Source: an uncultured Christensenellaceae bacterium (lineage in GTDB: Bacteria > Bacillota > Clostridia > Christensenellales > UBA3700). From it: a DNA stretch of 32,998 bases. The position numbers were made by a program, and so were the translations under genes. The stretch spans positions 1 to 32,998 of the forward strand of contig CALWKV010000041.1 of assembly GCA_944381355.1 (NCBI GenBank), in the 5' to 3' direction. Below the pieces are notes generated by a model. The model did no database searches and was not told the DNA's origin. It worked only from the letters and a program-made list of their open reading frames with translations. Positions 8,793 to 18,382 of the stretch are shown one piece after another. Position 1 is the stretch's first letter; each line of letters starts with the position of its first letter.

Positions 8793-9968
8793 ATGAAAAG
8801 CAAAGTCATAATGTTGAGATTCGGCGAGATCTTCTTGAAAGGCAGAAACAAGAGCTTTTTTGAAAAACTGCTGATAGACAACATAAAGGCAAAACTCGAG
8901 GACGTACAATGCGAGTTTGTCAGGACTCAGAACAGATATTATATAGAAAATTACGACGAAAGTCTGACAGGAGAGCTTGTATCGCGAATGAAAAAAGTTT
9001 TCGGGCTGCATTCTCTCAGCGTTGCGACCAAGGTGGAGACGAATTACGACGCGCTTAATGAGACGGCTCTCGAATATGCGCCCGACGTTGAGACAACGTT
9101 CAGGATAACGGTCAACCGTGCGGACAAGTCTCTCGACAAAAATTCGGCACAGATTGCCGCAGACGTAGGCGCGTACGTGCTCGGAAAGCGCAAAGGCTAT
9201 AAAGTCGACCTGCACAAGCCGAATATCGAGATAAAAATCGATATCAGAGAAAAGGGGTATTCTTATGTGTTCAGAGATATTGAAATGTGCGCGCAGGGTA
9301 TGCCCGTAGGCTGTTCGGGAAGCGGAATGTTGCTTTTGAGCGGCGGCTTCGATTCGCCTGTTGCGGGTTACAGAATGGCGCGCAGAGGCATGAACCTTTG
9401 CGCGATACATTATCACAGCTTTCCGTATACGAGCGAACAGGCTAAGCAGAAGGTTGTCGACCTCGCCCAGGTGCTGACCGGTTATGCGGGCGCTATTAAA
9501 CTTTTCATCGTGCCTTTCACTCAAATACAGTTTGCCATTCACGAGAAGTGCCGACCCGATTATATGATAACGATAATGCGGCGCATTATGATAGATATCG
9601 CAGAGAAAGTTGCTGTCGCAAACGGGTGCGGAGCGCTTATCACGGGTGAAAGCCTCGGTCAGGTGGCAAGTCAGACGTTGCAGAGCCTGACGGTCACCAA
9701 CGACGCGGTAAACGCGTTGCCCGTGTTCAGACCGTTGATAGGTATGGATAAGTACGAGATAATGAAGACGGCGGAAGAAATAGGCACCTACAAACTGAGC
9801 GAACTGCCTTATCAGGATTGTTGTACTGTGTTCCTGCCAAAAAATCCCGTGATAAAACCCTCGCTCGAGATAGCAAAAAAAGAGCAGGCGAAAATCGAAA
9901 ACCTCGAAGCGCTTGTAAACGAAGCGATATCCAACGTTGAGACCGTCGTTCTCAAGCCGATAAGCTGA
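8793..9968 (+). CDS. thiI: tRNA 4-thiouridine synthase ThiI, short form without rhodanese domain
   Basis: ThiI adenylates U8 of tRNA and inserts sulfur to make s4U, a near-UV sensor; it can also take part in thiazole synthesis. The 391-residue protein has an N-terminal ferredoxin-like region and THUMP domain (about 1-165), then the PP-loop ATPase domain with SGGFDSP at 183-189. C343-C344 in QDCC matches the position of the catalytic Cys344 of the E. coli enzyme. The C-terminal rhodanese domain of the E. coli protein is missing, which is normal for Bacillota. The start at 8793 has GGAGAA six bases upstream; an upstream in-frame ATG at 8769 lacks such a site and lies inside the desulfurase gene. 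Confidence 0.96.
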   Translation: MKSKVIMLRFGEIFLKGRNKSFFEKLLIDNIKAKLEDVQCEFVRTQNRYYIENYDESLTGELVSRMKKVFGLHSLSVATKVETNYDALNETALEYAPDVETTFRITVNRADKSLDKNSAQIAADVGAYVLGKRKGYKVDLHKPNIEIKIDIREKGYSYVFRDIEMCAQGMPVGCSGSGMLLLSGGFDSPVAGYRMARRGMNLCAIHYHSFPYTSEQAKQKVVDLAQVLTGYAGAIKLFIVPFTQIQFAIHEKCRPDYMITIMRRIMIDIAEKVAVANGCGALITGESLGQVASQTLQSLTVTNDAVNALPVFRPLIGMDKYEIMKTAEEIGTYKLSELPYQDCCTVFLPKNPVIKPSLEIAKKEQAKIENLEALVNEAISNVETVVLKPIS

Positions 9969-10006
9969 ATGCCATGAAGATAATAATGCAACGCGTTCAA
10001 ATAGCA

Positions 10007-10042
10007 AAAGAAATATCCCGGTGAAAACCGGGATATTTCTTT
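10007..10042 (+). terminator. Rho-independent terminator after thiI
   Basis: A stem of up to 15 bp is formed by AAATATCCCGG at 10011-10021 and CCGGGATATTT at 10028-10038 around a TGAAAA loop. It extends through AAAG/CTTT on the outside. The T-rich 3' side terminates thiI transcripts. The near-symmetry means it could also act on transcripts leaving the convergent penicillin-binding protein gene. Confidence 0.85.
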
Positions 10043-10122
10043 AAACAGTTGTTTTTGAGGTGTTTCTTACGGTTCGCAAAACCTTTACGGCGAGTTACGA
10101 TATTGCTATAAAAAACCGTTTA

Positions 10123-10141
10123 TTTTAGAATTATTCTAAAA
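10123..10141 (-). terminator. AT-rich palindrome after the penicillin-binding protein gene, possible weak terminator
   Basis: TTTTAGAA and TTCTAAAA form an 8-bp stem around a 3-base loop. On the minus strand it lies about 20 bases past the stop and is followed by ACGG and a T-run. The stem has little G+C, so termination would be weak; the strong hairpin at 10007-10042 lies further downstream in the same direction. Confidence 0.35.
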
Positions 10142-10161
10142 ACTTAGCTAATTTATAACAA

Positions 10162-12420
10162 TTACCAACCCACGGGTATCTGATATATTTCTCCGATCGT
10201 CTCTCTGCCGTCGTCGTCGATATAATAAGGCACCACGACGTATCTGTTGTAACCGAATATTCCGTCAGCCGTATCTTCAACAGTAATAGTTCCGCTTTGG
10301 TTTTTGACTTCCGAAACGATTTTGTCATCGGTAAACAACGATTTTTTTATCACTTTATAGCAGATATGCGGATCTGCGGTAAACCTGATCGTCACTTTGT
10401 CTCCGTCGGTCGTTGCTTCAAACGAGTTTGCCGACGGGTAATCGAACGAAGTGTCTCTTTGGTCGGGTACGTATCTTGCATCGAAGATGTCGCTGACGAC
10501 GTAAGCCGACGGCGCGTTGTCTGAAGCTATCAAGAGATTTCCGTCCTCGTAAGCCAGTTTATCGAGTATTACTTCTGCGATGCCTTGAGGAACAATGAAA
10601 TCTTGCGGCTTTTCATCGGCATATATTTCCGCGAGGTAGTTTTTGCACATCAGCGTGGGCTGTCCGCCTCCCGTGACGGATGAGGACAAAGGCTCGTCAT
10701 AGCGTGCCGATCCCTGCCAGAATAATACGCAGTCGGACGTGGTGTAGCTGACGTTGTAAGCATCTGCGTTGCCGTCTCCCGAAGCTACCGTTCCCGTCTT
10801 GGAAGCTACGTCAAAGTCGAGAGAGGAGAGTTTTTTCGCGGTGCCGCTTTGTGCGCAGCTTTGCAGGCAATTCGTTGTCAGATAAGCGCTTTCTTGCGAA
10901 AACACGCTATTGCCGCTGATGTTTTTACAAGTATAAACCACGTCGCCGTCAGCGTTGCGAATTTCTCTGACAAACGTAGCGGGGATATGATCGCCGCCGC
11001 GCGCAAGGGTAAGATATCCGCCGAGTATCTCTTTGAAAGAGCAGCCTTTCAAGGTACTGCCGAGAGCGAGCGACAAATTGTCGTCGTCGCCAAGCGAAAA
11101 GCCTGTCTTTCTCAATGCGTCGTAGCCGCTTTGTACGCCTATCATCGTCAGCACCGACACGGCGGGCACGTTGAGAGAATAGGCGAGTGCGTCTCTTGCC
11201 GATATTTTCCCGTAATACGTTTTTCCGTAATTTTCGGGCGCATACCCGCCGAAATCTGTCGGCTCGTCAATGAGTACCGATGCAGGCGAAAGCGCTCCGC
11301 AGTCGAATGCGGGAGCATAGCATACGAGTGGTTTCAGGACAGATCCTGCCTGCCTTCTGAACTCTGCTATATCTACCGAAAAGTTGGAGTACATCGCTGT
11401 TATACCGCCGCTTTCCACGTTGCAGTCGATTGCGGCGCAAAGAGCGTTTTTGTCGCTGTAACAGCTCTCGTCATCGACCGTCTTTTTTATCTTTTCCTGT
11501 TTTTCGGGGTCAAGGAAAGTATATATCGCATAGCCTTTTGCTCTCAGCTCCTTTTCGTCTATGCCGAGTATCGCGCTTGCTTCCGAGACGGCGTTCACGA
11601 CGTAGGTCTTGTCGAAAAATTCCGCGCTTTTGTCGTCGACGATCACTATCTTTTCGGCAAGAGCGTCGTCGTACTGTTTGTCGCTGATCTTGCCTTGTTC
11701 ATGCATAAGCGAGAGCACAAGGCGAGAACGTGATAAGGCGTTGTCGAAATTGTTTATCGGATTATACTTGGTCGGACTTTTGACTATGCCTGCAAGCATT
11801 GCCGACTGCGCGACGGTAAGATCGCTGACTTCGCATCCGAAAAATCTGCGTGCGGCGTTCTTCACTCCGTATTCTCCGGAGCCGAAATAAAGCATATTGA
11901 GATAGGTCTCCAATATTTCGTCTTTGTCAAGGCGTCTTTCGAGCGAAACGGCGAGGCGCGCCTCTTTAAGTTTTCTCGAAAAGCTCTTTTCTCTGTTTAA
12001 AAAGGCGTTTTTGACTATCTGCTGCGTAATAGTAGACCCTCCCTGTGCGCGTGAACCGCTTTTCACGTTTGCAAACAAAGCGCCGAGTATACGGATATAA
12101 TCAATGCCGTGATGCTCGTAAAACCGCTTGTCCTCGAGCGCTACGAACGCGTCTTTGAGATGTTGAGGCACACTGTCGTAATCTGTCGTTATCTCGCCGT
12201 CGAGATAATATGATGTCGGCTTAGAGTATGCGTCGTACACTTCGGGCACGGAATTTTTGAGTGCAAGAGCTTCCACGTCGACTTCAACGTCGCTGTGAAT
12301 GAATATCACTAGCCCGGCGACGGTCATTATAGAGAAAAACGCAATGACGGCGAGGGTTATCGCGATCGCTTTGACGGTATTCTTTGCAAAAGAGTATCTG
12401 TTTTCTTTATTTGCACGCAT
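10162..12420 (-). CDS. Class A penicillin-binding protein (PBP1A type, glycosyltransferase/transpeptidase)
   Basis: A bifunctional peptidoglycan synthase anchored in the cytoplasmic membrane. A short basic N-terminus is followed by one membrane helix (about 17-41). The GT51 glycosyltransferase domain contains EDKRFYEHHG (catalytic E96) and GGSTITQQ near 127-134. The penicillin-binding transpeptidase domain has all three motifs: S360-V-L-K363, S415-L-N417 and K541-T-G543. The C-terminal 130 residues look like a fibronectin-type beta domain. The length (752 aa) is ordinary. On the minus strand AAAGG lies about 10 bases before the ATG at 12420. It is divergent from miaB; the 58-bp gap carries the miaB promoter and presumably its own. 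Confidence 0.95.
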   Translation of the reverse strand: MRANKENRYSFAKNTVKAIAITLAVIAFFSIMTVAGLVIFIHSDVEVDVEALALKNSVPEVYDAYSKPTSYYLDGEITTDYDSVPQHLKDAFVALEDKRFYEHHGIDYIRILGALFANVKSGSRAQGGSTITQQIVKNAFLNREKSFSRKLKEARLAVSLERRLDKDEILETYLNMLYFGSGEYGVKNAARRFFGCEVSDLTVAQSAMLAGIVKSPTKYNPINNFDNALSRSRLVLSLMHEQGKISDKQYDDALAEKIVIVDDKSAEFFDKTYVVNAVSEASAILGIDEKELRAKGYAIYTFLDPEKQEKIKKTVDDESCYSDKNALCAAIDCNVESGGITAMYSNFSVDIAEFRRQAGSVLKPLVCYAPAFDCGALSPASVLIDEPTDFGGYAPENYGKTYYGKISARDALAYSLNVPAVSVLTMIGVQSGYDALRKTGFSLGDDDNLSLALGSTLKGCSFKEILGGYLTLARGGDHIPATFVREIRNADGDVVYTCKNISGNSVFSQESAYLTTNCLQSCAQSGTAKKLSSLDFDVASKTGTVASGDGNADAYNVSYTTSDCVLFWQGSARYDEPLSSSVTGGGQPTLMCKNYLAEIYADEKPQDFIVPQGIAEVILDKLAYEDGNLLIASDNAPSAYVVSDIFDARYVPDQRDTSFDYPSANSFEATTDGDKVTIRFTADPHICYKVIKKSLFTDDKIVSEVKNQSGTITVEDTADGIFGYNRYVVVPYYIDDDGRETIGEIYQIPVGW

Positions 12421-12443
12421 AATAATTTATACCTTTATTTTGT

Positions 12444-12472
12444 TTGAGTTTTCACCCGTTTTTCGTTATAAT
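12444..12472 (+). promoter_or_regulatory. Promoter of the miaB-mutSL operon, predicting a leaderless mRNA
   Basis: TTGAGT at 12444-12449 and a consensus TATAAT at 12467-12472 are separated by 17 bases. Exactly six bases (TGTTAT) separate the -10 from the miaB ATG, so the expected +1 is the A of the start codon at 12479. No Shine-Dalgarno sequence lies in front of miaB. Confidence 0.75.
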
Positions 12473-12478
12473 TGTTAT

Positions 12479-13801
12479 ATGCAAAAATACAGGATTATTA
12501 CTTACGGATGTCAGATGAACGTGCATGAAACCGAGAAGATCGCGGGCATACTGACAAAACTCGGTTACACAGCTGCGGGCGAGGACGAAAGCGCCGACGT
12601 CGTCGTGTTCAACACCTGCTGTATACGCGATAATGCGGAACGCAAGGCGATGGGGCACATAGGCATGCTCAAAACCGAAAAGAAGAAAAACCCGTCGATG
12701 ATAGTCGCGGTGGTCGGTTGCATGACTCAGCAAGACGGCGCGGGCAAGGCGCTTCGCGAAAAATTCCCGTTCGTCGACATCGTGCTCGGCACGTCCAACC
12801 TCGCGCTTCTCGAGACTTATATTCCGTCTGTCGCGGCGAGCAGAGGCAAGTTTGTCGACATAGACGAAAACGAGCGTCCCGAGGTCAACGAGAACGAGTC
12901 TTTCTACCGCACGAGCGGCACCAATGCCTGGCTGAATATCATGTACGGCTGCAACAACTTCTGCACGTACTGTATCGTGCCGTACGTCAGAGGCAGGGAG
13001 AGAAGCCGCACAAAAGAAGCGATAAAAGACGAGTTTATGCGACTAGTCGACGAGGGGTACGGCGAGATTACTTTGCTCGGGCAGAACGTCAACTCGTACG
13101 GCAAAGATCTTTACGGCGGAGATTACGGTTTCGCCGAGCTTTTGCAGGAACTGGCTAAGGTTGACGGCAAGCGTCGCATTCGCTTTATGACGTCTCATCC
13201 CAAGGATTTCAACAGAAAACTCATAGATGTTATTGCGGAATATCCCAATATCTGCAACAATATTCATTTGCCCGTTCAGTCAGGCTCGGACAAGATATTG
13301 AAGCTGATGAACAGGCATTACACGCGCGATTATTATCTGGATACGGTAGCAGCGATACGCGAAAAACTGCCTGATTGCGGAATTACGACAGACCTCATGG
13401 TCGGTTTTCCTTACGAAGAGGAGAGCGACTTTCTCGACACGCTCGATATTGTCGAAAAGGTACGCTACAGCAATGCGTTCACTTTTGTCTATTCGATGCG
13501 CAAGGGCACTCCCGCAGCGAAAATGCCGCAGGTGGACGCCGAGGTCGCAAAAGACAGGATAATGCGACTGATCGCGGCACAGAACAGGATAACCAAAGAA
13601 CTTTCAAAAGAATACGAAAACAAAACTTTCGAGATACTCTGCGAGGATCTTTCGCCTTCGAAGAAAGGGTGCGTATGCGGCAGAACGGAAAGCGGTCGGC
13701 TTGTCACTTTTGCGGGAGACGAAAGCACGATAGGCAAATTCGTCAACGTCAGGGTGACGCGTTCGCAATCGGCTTCGCTTTTCGGCGAGATGGAGGAATG
13801 A
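12479..13801 (+). CDS. miaB: tRNA-2-methylthio-N6-dimethylallyladenosine synthase MiaB
   Basis: A radical-SAM methylthiotransferase that adds the ms2 group to i6A37 in tRNAs reading UNN codons; MiaA, encoded downstream, makes its substrate. The UPF0004 N-terminal domain holds the auxiliary cluster cysteines C11 (TYGCQMN), C47 and C81 (VVGCM). The radical-SAM domain has C158-x3-C162-x2-C165, and a TRAM domain forms the C-terminus. Length is 440 aa. The frame stays open 60 codons upstream, but that part overlaps the divergent PBP gene and is unlike MiaB, so MQKYRIITYGCQMN is taken as the start. The promoter position implies translation from a leaderless transcript. The stop is followed after one base by mutS. 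Confidence 0.96.
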   Translation: MQKYRIITYGCQMNVHETEKIAGILTKLGYTAAGEDESADVVVFNTCCIRDNAERKAMGHIGMLKTEKKKNPSMIVAVVGCMTQQDGAGKALREKFPFVDIVLGTSNLALLETYIPSVAASRGKFVDIDENERPEVNENESFYRTSGTNAWLNIMYGCNNFCTYCIVPYVRGRERSRTKEAIKDEFMRLVDEGYGEITLLGQNVNSYGKDLYGGDYGFAELLQELAKVDGKRRIRFMTSHPKDFNRKLIDVIAEYPNICNNIHLPVQSGSDKILKLMNRHYTRDYYLDTVAAIREKLPDCGITTDLMVGFPYEEESDFLDTLDIVEKVRYSNAFTFVYSMRKGTPAAKMPQVDAEVAKDRIMRLIAAQNRITKELSKEYENKTFEILCEDLSPSKKGCVCGRTESGRLVTFAGDESTIGKFVNVRVTRSQSASLFGEMEE

Positions 13802-13802
13802 T

Positions 13803-16394
13803 ATGGGACTTTCACCGATGATGAAGTATTATCTCAGCGTAAAAGAGAATTATAAGGACGCGATCCTTCTTTTCAGGCTGGGCGATTTCTACGAAATGTT
13901 CTTTGACGACGCAAAACTTGCAAGCGAACTTCTCGATCTTACGCTGACGGGCAGAGACTGCGGTCTCGAGCAGCGCGCGCCGATGTGCGGCGTTCCGTAC
14001 CATGCGGTAGACGGCTACATATCCAAGCTGATCGCAAAGGGATACAAAGTGGCTATTTGCGAGCAGCTCACTTCTCCGGAGGAAAGCAAAGGAATGCTGG
14101 AGCGAGACGTCGTGCGAGTCATTACTCCGGGTACGGTTATAGAGGACGACATTCTCGACGACAAGAAGAACAATTATCTCGTCAGTATAGCGGTTTTCAA
14201 GAATACTTTCGCGCTTGCATGGGCGGACGTTTCGACAGGCGAGTTCAATACTCTCGACAAGGAACTGACCGATTTTTCCGCGCTCGAGGACGCGCTTGCG
14301 ACAATTGTGCCCGCGGAGATAATCTGCAACAAAGAGGCGCTCGCCCTTACGCAGAACGTCTCGGACATGAGGCTGTCCAAGCTGCCCAAATTCCAGAATT
14401 ACAACGAATGGAGTTTTGAATATTCCAATGCGGAGAAGGCTTTGAAAGAGCAGTTTTCTGTTGCAAGTCTCGACGTGTTCGAGATTAAGGACAAAAAGGC
14501 GTGCGTCATGGCGGCGGGAGCGCTCTGCACATATCTCAAAGACACGCAGAAACGCGCGCTGTCGCACATGTCGGGCATAAGATACGTGCGCAATGAGCGC
14601 TATATGGTGCTTGACGCTACTGCGCGTCGCAACCTCGAAATAACTCAGAACGCGCGCGACGGATCTTCGAGAGCAACGCTTATAAAGGTCATGGACAAGA
14701 CCCGTACGTCAATGGGCGCGCGCAATCTTCGTCGCTGGCTCGAACAGCCTCTGAGAGACGAAAAAGAGATAAACGCACGTCTCGACGCGGTTGAGGAACT
14801 GATATCGTCGGGCAGAGTCAGGAGCAATCTTGACGAAAAGATAGGACTTGTCAAAGACCTCGAAAGACTTTGCACTAAACTGGTATACGGCAATCCGTCA
14901 CCACGCGACTTCGTCGCAATAAAGCAGTCGCTCGAGGTGATACCTCTGCTGAAAAGCGAGCTGCGCCGCTGCGACAACGCTTTGCTGAAAGCGATCGAAC
15001 AGAATATGTTCGAACTGGAAAGCGAATATAACATGCTTGCCGATATGCTTGCGGACAACCCGCCTGCGCTGACAAAGGACGGCGGTTTCATACGCGAGGG
15101 TTACAGCGAAGAACTCGACGGATATCGCAACGCGGACAAGGACGGAAAGATCTGGCTTGCGAAACTCGAAAGCGACGAAAAAGAAGCGACGGGCATCAAA
15201 AATCTCAGGGTCGGTTACAACAAGGTATTCGGTTACTATATCGAGGTCAGCAAGGGCAACGTCGACAAAGTGCCGTTCAGATACGTGCGCAAACAGACTC
15301 TGACTACGGGCGAAAGGTATATCACGGAAGAACTGAAAGATATAGAGGACAAAATCCTTGGCGCGGTCGAAAAGAGCATAAAGCTCGAACTTGCACTTTT
15401 CGAACAGATAAAACTAGAAATGCTCAAGGCAATACCAATGCTTCAATCTACGGCACGCGCAGTCGCGACGTGCGATACGCTGCTCGCGTTCGCCAAACTG
15501 TCTGTTGCGGGCAATTATTGTCGACCCGTCATAAACGACAATATCGAAAGCATCAGCATAAAAAGCGGCAGACATCCCGTCGTCGAAGCTCTGATGAAGT
15601 CTGACGAATTTGTGCCCAATGATACCGAACTCGACTGTTATCAGAACAGGACGATGATCATCACGGGTCCCAACATGGCGGGCAAGAGTACTTATATGAG
15701 GCAGGTCGCATTGATAACGTTTATGGCGCACGTCGGCTGCTTCGTTCCCGCAAAGTCTGCGGAAATAGCAATCACCGACAGAATATTCACTCGTATAGGC
15801 GCGAGCGACGACCTGGCTTACGGACAGAGCACGTTCATGGTCGAAATGGTAGAAGTAGCTACAATTCTTCAGAACGCGACGATGAGAAGTCTGCTTATTC
15901 TCGACGAGATCGGCAGAGGCACGTCGACTTTCGACGGTCTTTCCATAGCCAAAGCGGTGCTTGAGGATGTAACGGCGAGAATACGATGCAAGACGTTGTT
16001 TTCGACGCATTTCCACGAATTGACAGAACTCGAGGGTACTCTCGAAGGCGCGGTCAATTACAAAATAGTCGCCGCCGAAAAGGATAAAGGGATAATTTTC
16101 CTTCACAAGATAATGCGCGGCGGCACGAACAAGAGTTTCGGTATTGAGGTAGCCAAACTTGCGGGTCTGCCGCAAAAGGTCATTTCGCGTGCTCGCGCCG
16201 TGTCCAAAGAGCTTGAAAGCGACGCGCACAAGTCTAAAATCGCAAAGTCCGAAACACGCGTTCACGACATGGTAGACATGATGGAGGAAAACGCGATAAT
16301 GGAAGAACTCAGATCTCTCGACGTGAACAATATGTCGCCGATACAGGCGATCAATACGCTCGGAGAACTCGTCAAGAAGGCACTCAAGAGGTGA
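13803..16394 (+). CDS. mutS: DNA mismatch repair protein MutS
   Basis: MutS detects base mismatches and small loops and recruits MutL using ATP. The mismatch-reading motif GDFYEMF puts the stacking Phe at residue 29 and the Glu at 31. Connector, lever and clamp domains follow. The C-terminal ATPase has Walker A GPNMAGKS, the signature DDLAYGQSTFMVEM, Walker B ILDEIGRGTSTFDG and STHFHEL. Length 863 aa is typical of Bacillota MutS. Its start has a strong GGAGGA at 13792-13797, five bases upstream and inside the end of miaB, so translation of this second gene does not depend on the leaderless start. It overlaps the front of mutL almost directly. Confidence 0.98.
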   Translation: MGLSPMMKYYLSVKENYKDAILLFRLGDFYEMFFDDAKLASELLDLTLTGRDCGLEQRAPMCGVPYHAVDGYISKLIAKGYKVAICEQLTSPEESKGMLERDVVRVITPGTVIEDDILDDKKNNYLVSIAVFKNTFALAWADVSTGEFNTLDKELTDFSALEDALATIVPAEIICNKEALALTQNVSDMRLSKLPKFQNYNEWSFEYSNAEKALKEQFSVASLDVFEIKDKKACVMAAGALCTYLKDTQKRALSHMSGIRYVRNERYMVLDATARRNLEITQNARDGSSRATLIKVMDKTRTSMGARNLRRWLEQPLRDEKEINARLDAVEELISSGRVRSNLDEKIGLVKDLERLCTKLVYGNPSPRDFVAIKQSLEVIPLLKSELRRCDNALLKAIEQNMFELESEYNMLADMLADNPPALTKDGGFIREGYSEELDGYRNADKDGKIWLAKLESDEKEATGIKNLRVGYNKVFGYYIEVSKGNVDKVPFRYVRKQTLTTGERYITEELKDIEDKILGAVEKSIKLELALFEQIKLEMLKAIPMLQSTARAVATCDTLLAFAKLSVAGNYCRPVINDNIESISIKSGRHPVVEALMKSDEFVPNDTELDCYQNRTMIITGPNMAGKSTYMRQVALITFMAHVGCFVPAKSAEIAITDRIFTRIGASDDLAYGQSTFMVEMVEVATILQNATMRSLLILDEIGRGTSTFDGLSIAKAVLEDVTARIRCKTLFSTHFHELTELEGTLEGAVNYKIVAAEKDKGIIFLHKIMRGGTNKSFGIEVAKLAGLPQKVISRARAVSKELESDAHKSKIAKSETRVHDMVDMMEENAIMEELRSLDVNNMSPIQAINTLGELVKKALKR

Positions 16395-16396
16395 TT

Positions 16397-18382
16397 ATGG
16401 CAGACATCAACGTACTTGACTCAAGCGTATACAATCTTATCTCGGCAGGTGAAGTCATCGAAAGACCCGCTTCGGTAGTCAAAGAGCTGACTGAGAACGC
16501 CATTGACGCAGGCGCAACCAAGATAACCGTACAGATAGAGGACGGAGGCATCCGCTCTATATCGGTAACGGACAACGGTTGCGGTATGACAGCGCAAAAT
16601 CTCGCGAAGGCGTTTTTGCCGCACGCTACCAGCAAACTCAAAGAAGCGTGCGACCTGGACAGTATCGCGACGCTCGGGTTCAGAGGCGAAGCACTCGCGT
16701 CGATAGCGGCGGTATCGCAGGTGACGGTAAAGACAAAGACGGCAGACGAGGAGCTAGGCTCCGAACTTTCCGTATCCGCAGGCAAAGCGGGGGACATCAC
16801 GCCGTGCGGCTGCAACGACGGCACTGTGATGCGCGTAGAAAACCTTTTCTTCAACACCCCCGTGCGAGCAAGATTTCTTAAAAAACCTAAGGTCGAAGAA
16901 GGATTTATCACGCAGACGGTGAGTGCGCTCATACTCGCCAACCCCGAAGTTTCTTTCCGCTATATCGTTGACGGTAAAGCTGTTTTTAATACTGTAGGCG
17001 GTCTGGAGGACGCTGTTTTTCAGATTTATTCCAACGACGTCGCCAACGAACTCATTTATTTCAACGAGTCTTTCGCGGGAGGCTACAGGGTATACGGATA
17101 TACGGGAAAGCGTTCGCTTTTCAAACACAACAAAAACTTTCAGACGGTGATAATCAACGGCAGGACCGTGCAGAACCAGACCGTAAGCGTCGCCATTTCG
17201 CAGGCATACGGCAATTCGATGATGAAACGCTGTTTTCCCGTATTCGTGATAAACATAGTTATGCCGTTCGACGATGTGGACGTCAACGTCCATCCGAGCA
17301 AAAGCGAAGTCCGCTTCCGCGATTCAAACAAAGTTTTTTCGTGCGTTTACCACGCCGTGTCCGTCGCGCTGGCAAGCGAGGAGGAGAGCGTCAGACTTGA
17401 CGGAAAGCAAACAGATGTTCACAATTTTGACGAAAGCCTGCAAAACGCCGACGCGGTCGAAGGCGCGCCCGTACACAAAGATGCGTCCGACGCAGACGCG
17501 ACCGCCGATGTCGCAACGGAAAAAGCTCCGACCTCACCGTCGAAGGTGTCTGATATTTCCTCTGTAATGCACCCCGCTTCGCGCGGCTTTGGCGACAGGC
17601 TTTTCAGAGAACGCGCAAAAGACGACCGCGCGCTTGACGAGGCGATAAAGAGACAGAGCGAAAAAGTCGCGGTCTCATCCTTTACAAAGACTCACAGAAG
17701 CGTTTCGACTTCCGTCGCCGACGGCGCCTCGCGTGTCTTTTCCGCGCCCGTTCAAAGCTCGATATACGACGACGGCGAAGTCTTTGCCGAGATCGACAAA
17801 AAGCTCAGCGGCGGTTACGAAATCGTCGGACAGATATTCAATACCTATCTGATACTCAGGCAGGACGACGTAGTATATCTGGTCGACCAGCACGCGGCAC
17901 ACGAGAGATTTCTTTACGACGAACTGATCAAAAAGGTCAATGCCAGAGAATCGTACAGTCAGCCGATGATCGTACCGTATGTCCTCGACTGCGACAATGC
18001 GCAGTACGATTTTATCCTTGCTTGCAAAGAAAATCTCGAAGCTCTGGGTTTCGAGATCGAGGATTTCGGCGGTCTCAGCTTCAGGATAGGCGCAGTGCCG
18101 CAGGTGCTCGGCGATATAAATCTCGGCGTGTTTTTTGCAGGTATTTTTTCGGACAGAGGAAAACTCGGCAATATCAGAAACTCTGATCTTATCAACGACG
18201 CGCTTGCGCAAAGCGCGTGCAAGGCGGCAATAAAAGCGGGTGACAAGTTGTCCGACGAACAGATCAGAAGTCTGCTTGCACAGATGAAGGACGGCGTGCC
18301 CATGCAATGTCCGCACGGCAGACCCGCGATAATCGCATTTACGCGCAAAGACCTCGACAAACTGTTCAAGAGGATAGTATGA
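16397..18382 (+). CDS. mutL: DNA mismatch repair protein MutL (endonuclease type)
   Basis: MutL couples mismatch recognition by MutS to strand incision. The GHKL ATPase domain has TENAIDAGATK near 32-42, DNGCGM near 59-64 and GFRGEALASI at 94-103. A variable acidic and alanine-rich linker spans roughly 335-465. The C-terminal domain carries the endonuclease motif D497-Q-H-A-x2-E503-x4-D-E, plus ACKAAI and CPHGRP, which build the metal site. This matches species that have no MutH or Dam system. Length 661 aa. The ATG at 16397 is chosen over the GTG at 16391 because GAGGTG overlaps that GTG and gives the family N-terminus MADINVLD. The stop overlaps the miaA start (ATGA). Confidence 0.97.
   Translation: MADINVLDSSVYNLISAGEVIERPASVVKELTENAIDAGATKITVQIEDGGIRSISVTDNGCGMTAQNLAKAFLPHATSKLKEACDLDSIATLGFRGEALASIAAVSQVTVKTKTADEELGSELSVSAGKAGDITPCGCNDGTVMRVENLFFNTPVRARFLKKPKVEEGFITQTVSALILANPEVSFRYIVDGKAVFNTVGGLEDAVFQIYSNDVANELIYFNESFAGGYRVYGYTGKRSLFKHNKNFQTVIINGRTVQNQTVSVAISQAYGNSMMKRCFPVFVINIVMPFDDVDVNVHPSKSEVRFRDSNKVFSCVYHAVSVALASEEESVRLDGKQTDVHNFDESLQNADAVEGAPVHKDASDADATADVATEKAPTSPSKVSDISSVMHPASRGFGDRLFRERAKDDRALDEAIKRQSEKVAVSSFTKTHRSVSTSVADGASRVFSAPVQSSIYDDGEVFAEIDKKLSGGYEIVGQIFNTYLILRQDDVVYLVDQHAAHERFLYDELIKKVNARESYSQPMIVPYVLDCDNAQYDFILACKENLEALGFEIEDFGGLSFRIGAVPQVLGDINLGVFFAGIFSDRGKLGNIRNSDLINDALAQSACKAAIKAGDKLSDEQIRSLLAQMKDGVPMQCPHGRPAIIAFTRKDLDKLFKRIV

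Noticed and set aside
12299..12478. N-terminal extension of MiaB by 60 codons
   Set aside because: It would lie inside the divergent PBP gene and upstream of the promoter; the hydrophobic sequence does not resemble a MiaB N-terminus.
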